This document shows, piece by piece, positions 1 to 8,515 of a stretch of 28,304 nt of DNA. Position 1 is the stretch's first letter. Each line of letters begins with the position of its first letter. The notes beneath the pieces were generated by a model, which was not told where the DNA came from, ran no database searches, and saw nothing but the letters and a program-made list of their open reading frames with translations. Made by a program: the position numbers and the translations under genes. This stretch comes from Reclinomonas americana ATCC 50394. Its lineage: Eukaryota; Jakobida; Jakobea; Jakobida. The stretch spans positions 1-28,304 of the forward strand of contig PS015195.1 in the NCBI GenBank assembly GCA_048213135.1, written 5' to 3'.

Positions 1-1
<1 letters not shown>

Positions 2-51
<50 letters not shown>
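2..51. repeat. (CT)n microsatellite
   Basis: An uninterrupted CT dinucleotide run occupies the left edge of the window. Similar CT/TC tracts recur at 3290-3327, 21419-21483 and 27663-27689. Several of them abut assembly gaps, so true lengths are unknown. Confidence 0.95.
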
Positions 52-55
<4 letters not shown>

Positions 56-699
56 ACATGAATGGATTGACACAGTTGACGCATTGTTGCGGCGCAATGC
101 ATCACTGTCTCCGAGACTCCTGCTCTCTCCCCTTCTCTCTCACATACACACACATATACACACACATACGCACTGTGGCTTGCTCTCGTAAGCACCTCTC
201 TTCTCACTGCCACAGATGCGCTCAACTCACGCAATGCATCACTCACATTCTCACCAACTTCTCTCTCTCTCACTCTCCCCTCCCTCTCTCTCTTTCTCTC
301 TCACACACACAAGACGCAACTTGTGCAATCGAAACTCCTCGCGCACATACGAATCCCCCAGTGCGCGCAACGCCGGTGGCAACTGCGTCTGATGCGCACG
401 CAGAATCCGTCGATACAACCCGCGCACTGCCGCTCTCCACAATCCAGTTCCAAAGATCGACTCCATCTCTCTCACTCTCTCACACGCGCACTTCTGATTG
501 TGACACTCCGCGGGATGTCCTGCAGCGGGGTTTCGCGCTTATGCTTGTGCGTGGTGGTTTCTTTGTGTATGTATGTGTCCTGCGACGGGCTGGTGAGCGG
601 TGCAGTGGTTGCGGAAGAGTACGGCATGAAGGGGCAGTTGCAGGAGAAGATCGAGAGTGAGAAATTTCCGACGTCGCGATCGACGTCTGCGGGAAACTG
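52..699. other. CT/CA-rich region, no gene recognised
   Basis: The stretch is dominated by short CT and CA runs. Open frames of up to 200 codons exist on both strands, but their translations are biased to Ser/Leu/Thr/His, overlap in several frames and match no family I recognise. I see no exon with conserved protein sequence. Confidence 0.5.
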
Positions 700-2300
700 A
701 CACGCGTTGCTGAGCCAGCGAGTACCACAACTGCACGACACTACGTATACTCTCTTGGAAAACAGCGAAGGGTGGAGCAGGAAGAGAGACAGCAGGGCTT
801 TCGAATTCGATTGCTCGCGACGTTGCATATGCATGCGAACTGCGGAAGACTGACATGCGTGGTGTCGCTGAGCTAATGCATACGATATCTGCACGAGTGC
901 TCTCCTCCTTTCTACTGCACTTGGAAAACGCTAGTGAGCAGGGGAGTAGGAAAGGGAGGGGCTTTCGAATTCGTTCGATATCGCGACGTCGCGTGCGAGC
1001 TGCAGCGGCTTGCGTACGTTGCATCGCTGAACCAAGGCGTACCACAACAACACGATACTCTCCTCAGTGCTAGTGTTCAAGAATCGGCAACGGGCAGAGG
1101 AGGAAGAGAGACAGCAGGGCTATCGAATTTGATTGATATCGATATCGAGACGTCGCATGCGAACTGCAGAGACTTGCATACGGTGCATCGCTGAACCAAG
1201 GTGTACCAAAACTACACGATGCTCTCCTCAGTGCTGGTGTTCAAGAATCGGCAACGGGCAGAGGAGGAATAGCCAAGAACTTTCGAATTCGATTGATACC
1301 GACATTGCGACGTCGCATGCGAACTGCAGCGCGCGGCTTGCATACGTTGCATCGCTGAGCCAAGGTGTACCACAACTACGCGATGCATNNNNNNNNNNNN
1401 NNNNNNNNNNNNNNNNNNNNNNNNNNNNNNNNNNNNNNNNNNNNNNNNNNNNNNNNNNNNNNNNNNNNNNNNNNNNNNNNNNNNNNNNNNNNNNNNNNNN
1501 NNNNNNNNNNNNNNNNNNNNNNNNNNNNNNNNNNNNNNNNNNNNNNNNNNNNNNNNNNNNNNNNNNNNNNNNNNNNNNNNNNNNNNNNNNNNNNNNNNNN
1601 NNNNNNNNNNNNNNNNNNNNNNNNNNNNNNNNNNNNNNNNNNNNNNNNNNNNNNNNNNNNNNNNNNNNNNNNNNNNNNNNNNNNNNNNNNNNNNNNNNNN
1701 NNNNNNNNNNNNNNNNNNNNNNNNNNNNNNNGTCGCATGCGAACTGCAGCGGCTTGCATACGTTGCATCGCTGAGCCAAGGTGTACCACAACTACGCGAT
1801 GCTCTCCTCCGTGCTGGTATGCAAGAATCGGCAACGGGCAGAGGAGGAAGAGAGACAGCAGGGCTATCGAATTCGATTGACATCGCGACGTCGACTGCAT
1901 ACTGCGGAAGACTGACATGCGCTGCGCTGCCAATCCAGCGAGTACCACAGCTACTTGATACTTTCCTACTTTCTGCTGTTCAACAATCGGCAACGGGTAG
2001 AGGAGGAAGAGCCAAGAACTTTCGAATTCGATTGATCATGATATCGATATATATCGCGACGTCGCGTGCGAACTGCGGAAGACTGACATGCGTGGTGTCG
2101 CTGAGCTAATGCATACAATATCTGCACGAGTGCTCTCCTCCTTTCTACTGCACTTGGAAGACGCTAGTGAGCAGAGGAGAAGGAAAGGGAGGGGTTTTCG
2201 AATTCGATTGATATCGCGACGTCGCATGTGAACAGCAGGGGCAATCATGCTGAGCCAAGGTGTACCACAACTACACGATACTCTCCACCATGCTCTCATT
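700..2300. repeat. Satellite-like tandem array, ~160-bp unit
   Basis: A landmark TTCGAATTCG (or close variants) recurs near 799, 962, 1119, 1283, 1862, 2022 and 2197, giving a period of about 157-174 bp. Each unit also carries a GACGTCGCATGC-like block, a GAACTGCGG/GAACTGCAG block, CGCTGAGCCAAGGTGTACC or a variant, and GAATCGGCAACGGG. The units differ in type. Those around 831-975 and 2066-2210 are nearly identical to each other and differ from the units between them, which suggests higher-order organisation. A gap (1389-1731) interrupts the array, so copy number is a minimum. The open frames inside it are by-products of the repeat. Confidence 0.85.
1389..1731. other. Assembly gap (N run) inside the satellite array
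   Basis: 343 unknown bases. The flanks are the same repeat unit on both sides, so the gap most probably holds further repeat copies. Confidence 0.98.
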
Positions 2301-2350
2301 CATCAAACAACGAAGAAGTGAACAGGAACAGGCACACAGCAGGACATTTT

Positions 2351-3279
2351 NNNNNNNNNNNNNNNNNNNNNNNNNNNNNNNNNNNNNNNNNNNNNNNNNN
2401 NNNNNNNNNNNNNNNNNNNNNNNNNNNNNNNNNNNNNNNNNNNNNNNNNNNNNNNNNNNNNNNNNNNNNNNNNNNNNNNNNNNNNNNNNNNNNNNNNNNN
2501 NNNNNNNNNNNNNNNNNNNNNNNNNNNNNNNNNNNNNNNNNNNNNNNNNNNNNNNNNNNNNNNNNNNNNNNNNNNNNNNNNNNNNNNNNNNNNNNNNNNN
2601 NNNNNNNNNNNNNNNNNNNNNNNNNNNNNNNNNNNNNNNNNNNNNNNNNNNNNNNNNNNNNNNNNNNNNNNNNNNNNNNNNNNNNNNNNNNNNNNNNNNN
2701 NNNNNNNNNNNNNNNNNNNNNNNNNNNNNNNNNNNNNNNNNNNNNNNNNNNNNNNNNNNNNNNNNNNNNNNNNNNNNNNNNNNNNNNNNNNNNNNNNNNN
2801 NNNNNNNNNNNNNNNNNNNNNNNNNNNNNNNNNNNNNNNNNNNNNNNNNNNNNNNNNNNNNNNNNNNNNNNNNNNNNNNNNNNNNNNNNNNNNNNNNNNN
2901 NNNNNNNNNNNNNNNNNNNNNNNNNNNNNNNNNNNNNNNNNNNNNNNNNNNNNNNNNNNNNNNNNNNNNNNNNNNNNNNNNNNNNNNNNNNNNNNNNNNN
3001 NNNNNNNNNNNNNNNNNNNNNNNNNNNNNNNNNNNNNNNNNNNNNNNNNNNNNNNNNNNNNNNNNNNNNNNNNNNNNNNNNNNNNNNNNNNNNNNNNNNN
3101 NNNNNNNNNNNNNNNNNNNNNNNNNNNNNNNNNNNNNNNNNNNNNNNNNNNNNNNNNNNNNNNNNNNNNNNNNNNNNNNNNNNNNNNNNNNNNNNNNNNN
3201 NNNNNNNNNNNNNNNNNNNNNNNNNNNNNNNNNNNNNNNNNNNNNNNNNNNNNNNNNNNNNNNNNNNNNNNNNNNNNNN
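2351..3279. other. Assembly gap (N run)
   Basis: 929 unknown bases between the satellite array and a CT microsatellite. The missing 5' exons of the mS23 gene could lie here. Confidence 0.98.
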
Positions 3280-3287
3280 CGCACGTG

Positions 3288-3332
<45 letters not shown>

Positions 3333-3744
3333 GTGGGATCGAGTGTGTGTGAAGGGAAGAGAGATTAAGAGGCAGATGCACTCCCACTCTTCTTTCTCTT
3401 TCTGAGTGTGGGAGTCACTCACAGAGAGCATTCTCAACAACGCCACAGGAGTATGCATCTGCTCTCTTCTCTTCACACTCACGCGAGAGAGAGAAGAGTA
3501 TGCACGAGTGACACGCATGCATTACTTTGAGAAAGGCTGATTCACTCTTCGTTGACGCGTGCTTTTCTCTGCACACTGATGCGCTCTGTGTCCACGTTTT
3601 CTCTCATTCTTACTTACGTGCCTAAGAGGCAACGCAGTGTGCTCTTGCTTGCTTCTGTGGAGGCGAGCGTTGCAGCACCTCCCTCCTTCTTCTCCATCCC
3701 TTCCTCCCCCTCCTTCTCCTTCTCACCCTTCTCACCGCTCACAG
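3280..3744. other. CT microsatellite, GA/CT-rich spacer and intron sequence before the mS23 exons
   Basis: This holds a (CT)n run, GAGA-rich sequence and then a long pyrimidine tract (about 3676-3744) ending in CACAG, the acceptor of the first visible mS23 exon. A possible ATG frame begins near 3588, but its product does not resemble the N-terminus of mS23, so I do not call it. Confidence 0.6.
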
Positions 3745-4295
3745 GATCGCCTCCGCCGACGATACTCCCGCGAATTTGGCAACGATACCGTCGTCGAGGT
3801 TCCATCCTCCCTTCTCCATCCCCACTTTCCACTTCCCCTCTCTCACCCTCCTTCTCCCAATAACAGCTCAACCGGCCCTCCGACCCCCTCGCCGCCGTCA
3901 ACTCACGCAGCGAGCTGTTCATCCGCCGCCAGCTGGAGCTGATGCAGGAGAAGAAAATGTCGGAGGATGAGGCATTCGCGGCGGCGCGTGCTGAGCGAGA
4001 GCGCCGCGAGTTTGTCTTCCAGGTCGAGGCGCGTTTGGCCGAGGAGCAGGCACTGGTGGAGATGCGACGAATGGGCAAGGTGTCGGAGAAGGCCACGGCG
4101 CGTGGTGGTGGCGGATTCTCGCCGCTGGCCACGCCCGAGGCTCGCGAGCTCGAAAAGTGGCAGCAGGAGGAGCAGCGTGTGTGGCGACGAGTGGAGGCCG
4201 CCGCGGCGGCACAGGCCGCGGCCACCGGGGCCTCGTTGTACGCCGCGCCACCGCAGCAGCAACCATCACCGGTGGACGATGTGCGCGACAACTAG
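3745..4295 (+). CDS. Mitochondrial small-subunit ribosomal protein mS23 (Rsm25-like), 3' exons
   Basis: Two exons are visible, 3745-3798 and 3867-4295 (stop TAG), joined in phase 0 across a 68-nt intron. They encode about 160 residues. The first begins DRLRRRYSREFG. The second holds RRQLELMQEKKMSEDEAF, then AAARAERERREF and ARLAEEQAL, and later ELEKWQQEEQ. This order (a DxLRxxF block, a RQLxLM block, an A-x-AR-xEF-xxR helix, an Rx-AxEEA block and a Trp near the C-terminus) is what I know from fungal and metazoan mS23/Rsm25. The family works in the mitochondrial ribosome small subunit. Roughly 60-100 N-terminal residues, including any targeting peptide, are missing and should be upstream, perhaps in the 2351-3279 gap. 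The Ala/Gln/Pro-rich tail is lineage-specific. It is convergent with the next gene, 173 bp away. Confidence 0.68.
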
Positions 4296-4468
4296 TGAGT
4301 GAGTGTGTGTGTGTAGCCACGAATCATATCCTCGCCCAACAACGCGAGAGCAAAAAGCGGCGCATCCGCAAAAAATGAAGTTCAGCACACCGTAGAAAAC
4401 TATACTAATGATCGCGATTACAAGTTTATGGTGTAGATCTCTCTTTCTCCTTGTCCCTCTCTCTCTCG

Positions 4469-6907
4469 TTATTCAGTGGTGGCAGTCGCCGGCGGCAATG
4501 GCGGCGGCGGTGGCGGCGGCGGAGGGTTGGCGCTCTCCGCCGCAGCCTTGTTGGCCGCCTCCTGTTGCTTCTCTCGCATAATCTTCTTGTCACGGGCCTC
4601 GCGCTCTCTCGAGTTCTTGACCATGGCGGCGGTGTCGGAGGCCAGGCGCGAGATGCGCTCCATGGTCTGCGGGGGTGGAGGGGAAGGAGTGAGAATTAGA
4701 GGGGGCAGAAGGATGCGAAGGCGCTCCATCTTTCTCGACACCAGCTGGTGTGTGTTGGTCGTGGATTCTATCTCTCCTCACTCTGGTGCGCCAATCTCGC
4801 TCTTCCTGCTCTCTCACAGTCCTGCTGCCTCAAGGGCACTTGCACATTAATCCATTCCATGCACGATGACTCCAAACCCAGCTCTATCCATTTTCCTCCG
4901 TCCTGTCAGATTCATTCTTGCTGTCTCGCATCAAGAGCAACGCAACGTGCGTTGTGCACTTGCTCCTCTCCTCTCCTCCCCTCTTCATCTCCGACAGTAA
5001 ATCGCCCATTCATGAACACAACACGAGACGCAGAACTCTCACAGTCCTGCTACTCTTCCATCAGCAGAATGAGCGACGCTGCTCGCTGACTCTGTGCATG
5101 CACCTTCTTTCTCTAACCCACCGCGGGCTATCCCTTCATGCTGTCCCTACAAAGAGTAACGCAACGTGCGACTGCGCACTTGCTCCTCTCCTCTCCTCCC
5201 CTCTTCATCTCCGACAGTAAATATTCATGAACACAACACGAGACGCAGAACTCTCACAGTCCTGCTGCCCTTTCATCATCCCTTCTTCTGTCACTCACAA
5301 AGTGAAACGCAGTGCACTCGCACCTGTCCTCTCCACTACCTCTTCTTTTCTTTTCTGCAGTGTCAAGTCAACAACCTTCCTCTCAACAACGTCCAAAACA
5401 CGAGACGCAGAACTCTCACAATCCTGCTGCCCTGATTACGCAGGTTATCCCTTCTTCTGTCAAATACAAAGAGTGACGCAGCGTGCGACTGTGCACCTCT
5501 CCTCTCTCTCTATCACCTTCCCTCTCTTCAGAATCACCAACCAGCAACGTGTTGACAACGCATTGCGCCCCTCAGCTCTCCTCCCTCCCTTCTCCTCCCA
5601 CCCTTCCCCTCTCTCCTTCTCATCACCTCCTTGTTCTGCTGCATGAGAATCTGCATGGAGCGCAGATACTCCTCGGCGGCCGCCGCCATGCCAGTGATTA
5701 GAGTCGGCAGCATGAAGCCGGGGGCCACACTCACGAGATAGTACAGTGCGCCGGCAAACACAATATTCTGTCCCACATACGACGTCCACAGCATGGTGGG
5801 AGTGACGTCCCTGCGAGCATCACCAGTGTGTCAACACGGGAAGACGTCTTCTCTTGTTTGCGGCTGCTTCGCCTCACCGATAGCTGTCGACGACCTTGAA
5901 TTCGGGCACAAATGTGCCAATGCCCATGACGCCGAGCGCCACGGCCACCGCCGCACCCAAACCCGCTCGAGTGCCCACGCGCAGTGCACGGCCACCGAGT
6001 CCGGCAAACATCTTGCGGAAGCCATTGTGGCGAATGGACGCCGCGGCAGCACGCACACTGCCCCACACGAGACCCACACCGAGGGCGAAAAGCACCTTGA
6101 TCGTGGCCAACATGACCTGCGGTTTCTCCTGCAGCTCGCGTGGCGTCTCACGGCCGGCGTGAATGCAGTCGTACATGAACACCACGTTGGACACCTGGAT
6201 CCGTTTTCATCCTCAGCACCATCAACACAGCACTGATGCAAAGCATACGGAGACACGCAACCTCCGGGCTCATGAGGCGATCCCACGTGGAGAACTGCTG
6301 CCGATCCGGCAGCAACATGTTGATGTAGTCCACAACGGGCTTGCTCTGGCGGCAGTACTGACGACCAAAGGGCGTGTCCATGACGGCCGCCAGGAATCCA
6401 ATCGGGAACGAGTGCACAATCAGCGCAGCACTCTTGCCCGGCAGTCGCGACACAATCAGATCCATGTGTCCCTCATTGATCAGTCGCTGCACGACCTCGG
6501 CTGTGGGGCGGAGAACAAGGCGGTGAATGATTCGTGACAAGCGCGGGCAAGGCAGGGAGAGGGACTCGCGCCGCACGATTCTTGGCCATTTCACCAAAGA
6601 GCTGCCATGTCAAGTTCTGCAACGTGTCCTCGTGCTCCGGCAGCGTGCCATCCGCCAGCCAGTCAATACGCAACTGCTGGTACAGCAGAAGCGCATCGGA
6701 TTCTGTGATTCCACAGCACAATGTTGAGAGCGGGGAGGAATACGAAAGGGGGCAGCATCTCTGTGCACACACCTCGGATGCACAAGGCGGTGCCGAGTGA
6801 AATCGACAGCGCACTAATGATCTCCAGTTCGTCCATCAATCCAATGCCCACATTCAGCGTCTTGCCCGTGGCCTCAATGTTCTTCAGGAACACATGCCGT
6901 CCGAATG
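4469..6907 (-). CDS. Unrecognised multipass membrane protein with C-terminal coiled coil (5' end unresolved)
   Basis: Six exons read right to left: 6907-6773, 6702-6577, 6500-6262, 6194-5878, 5810-5627, 4666-4469 (stop at 4469). All junction phases agree, giving about 399 residues. The N-terminal half is helical and soluble-looking (GLMDELEIISALSISLGTA, then DTLQNLTWQLFGEMAKN and EVVQRLINEGHMDLIV), reminiscent of armadillo-type helices. The C-terminal half has hydrophobic segments: ATIKVLFALGVGLVWGSV, an Ala/Gly/Val-rich segment around GAAVAVALGVMG, and NIVFAGALYYLVSVAPGFML. A charged coiled coil (KNSREREARDKKIMREKQQ) and a nine-proline run close the protein. I do not recognise the family. 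The first exon found starts in mid-codon after CCGCAG, so the start lies upstream; a 29-nt exon near 7098-7070 (VIASLPKS frame) is a weak candidate. An organellar membrane is possible but not shown. Confidence 0.7.
4805..5520. repeat. Minisatellite inside the last intron of the membrane-protein gene
   Basis: About four diverged units of roughly 150-220 bp. Each unit has AAGAGTAACGCAACGTGCG or a variant, a CT-rich stretch with CTCTTCATCTCCGACAGTAA, then GAACACAACACGAGACGCAG and AACTCTCACAGTCCTGCTGC. The segment 4937-5052 is nearly identical to 5160-5268. Further partial units lie near 5275-5432 and 5443-5520. The host intron (4667-5626, about 960 nt) is roughly ten times longer than most introns here, and the array accounts for most of that. 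Confidence 0.8.
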
Positions 6908-7583
6908 CTGCGGAGGAGTGGAAGGGGGGTGAGCACGGGCCACACCATATCCCCCGCAAGTCAAAGAGTGGAGATGATCTCTCTCTCTTCCCTCTCGCAA
7001 CCAGTGTCTCAGACATTTAGCGTGGCACTAATGGCTCTCTACATCCGCTTCAGCCGTCTCATACAACACACTAGACTTGGGGAGTGACGCAATGACCTGA
7101 CTGCAAATGTGTGAGAGAGATAGATGGACATAACAAGGCGTGTGTCGCATGGGATGTGTGTGTGAGAGAGAGAGAGAGAGGAAAAGAGAGAGATGGAGCG
7201 TGTGTCGCATGCGACGGATGTTAGAGTGTCGTAGGAGCCAGTTGTGTGTGAGTGTGAGTGTTGGTGCGTGTGAGACAGAGTTACGATGGCGATGTGAACG
7301 TCTGAAAGCGAAAGAGAAGGAAGGGGAAGAGAGGCTGCCTACGACCTCCTCTCTTTCTCTCTCTCTCTCACACACACACACGCACAAGCGATACATTCCT
7401 CATGCAACAGAGTCTCTCTCTCTCTACACACACACACACACACACAAGCTCGCCGTTACTCGTTCTCCTCCCGCAGAGCTGTCCACCTCTCCCTCTCTCC
7501 TTGTCTCCCACCATCTCTTCCTTCCACCCCATTCCTCGCTCATTCTACCCCTCAAGCTCTCCCTTCCACCCTCTCTCTCTCTC

Positions 7584-7679
7584 NNNNNNNNNNNNNNNNN
7601 NNNNNNNNNNNNNNNNNNNNNNNNNNNNNNNNNNNNNNNNNNNNNNNNNNNNNNNNNNNNNNNNNNNNNNNNNNNNNNN
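7584..7679. other. Assembly gap (N run)
   Basis: 96 unknown bases directly after a CT run, probably a collapsed microsatellite. Confidence 0.98.
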
Positions 7680-8103
7680 TTGTCTGTGATGTTGCTGATG
7701 GTGTTGGTGTGGTGGAGGCGTGAGACTCTGTGGAGTTCCATCGTCGTGCTAGCGAGGCCCAGAGAGGGCGCCCACCAATCCGTCGCCACAGCATCGTCGC
7801 TGAGCGTGAGTGAGTGACGATGATCCGAGGGAGGACAGCTCGTGGGACTTTGCTCTCTTGTGAGGGGAGTGGTGGCCCTGGCGGTGTGGCTGTGTGTGCT
7901 ACTGATGGTGGCGCTTGGCGAACGCATAGTGCTGGGCTTGATGGCGGTCAGAGAGCACCAAGGGGATTGTGTGCGACGTCGACATTGTAATGTACGCAAG
8001 GCGACGACGGGGCCAGGTGAATCAGGAGCAGTCTCTCACCTCACACGTTGTCTCTACGTTGGGCTTCACCGACTCGCTGGTCTGCCTGCGCAGCGAGGAA
8101 GAT

Positions 8104-8127
8104 CACGTCGACGTCGACGTCGACGTG
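8104..8127. repeat. Perfect 24-bp palindrome built on GACGTC/GTCGAC
   Basis: The 24 bases read identically on both strands: CACGTCGACGTC followed by its reverse complement. It lies about 390 bp before the first recognised channel exon. It may be a simple CGTCGA repeat or a dimeric regulator site; sequence alone cannot decide. Confidence 0.6.
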
Positions 8128-8227
8128 TGAGAATCAGATAATCGCCGCAGCAATGCGCGTGACTCCCCGCCTCCCCCTTCCTCACCCCCCTCCTCCCTCC
8201 TCATGAGGGGACACACTCGCCGACAAG

Positions 8228-8314
8228 NNNNNNNNNNNNNNNNNNNNNNNNNNNNNNNNNNNNNNNNNNNNNNNNNNNNNNNNNNNNNNNNNNNNNNNNN
8301 NNNNNNNNNNNNNN
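8228..8314. other. Assembly gap (N run)
   Basis: 87 unknown bases followed directly by GA/GT-rich repeats. Confidence 0.98.
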
Positions 8315-8515
8315 GGAGAGTGAGAGAGGGGGGAGCGAGAGAGAGACAGTGAGTGAATGAGTGCAGTCAGTGTGAGAGACTGTGACTGAGTGTGTGAGAG
8401 TGAGTGAGTGCAAGAGAGTGTGGCCACGTGCTCAGCGATTATATGATCAGTTTCTCGTCTGTGAAGAGATCAGTGCAGTTTAACTCTTCCGATTGACAAT
8501 CGATCGCGCTCACAG

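Larger units (their letters stand above)
6908..8515. other. Low-complexity spacer with two gaps; may hide first exons of both flanking genes
   Basis: It contains GA/CT and CA/GT runs (for example 7161-7175, 7368-7382, 7430-7446, 8315-8415) and gaps at 7584-7679 and 8228-8314. Both neighbouring genes lack a start codon and point away from this region, so their 5' exons should be here. Two unique-looking stretches could be coding: about 7953-8019, flanked by AG and a GTGAAT donor, and 8040-8130. Frames there do not resemble a known channel N-terminus, so neither is called. Confidence 0.5.

Noticed and set aside
700-2300. CRISPR array
   Set aside because: The repeats are long (~160 bp), directly abutting and without unique spacers, and the genome is eukaryotic.
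1133-3518. Long open frames of up to 415 codons spanning N runs
   Set aside because: Most of their length is unknown bases; the readable parts are satellite or microsatellite translations.
7424-7999. Minus-strand open frame of about 190 codons in the spacer before the channel
   Set aside because: It crosses a gap, is Ser/Thr/His-rich, has no recognisable domain, and the opposite strand is where channel 5' exons are expected.
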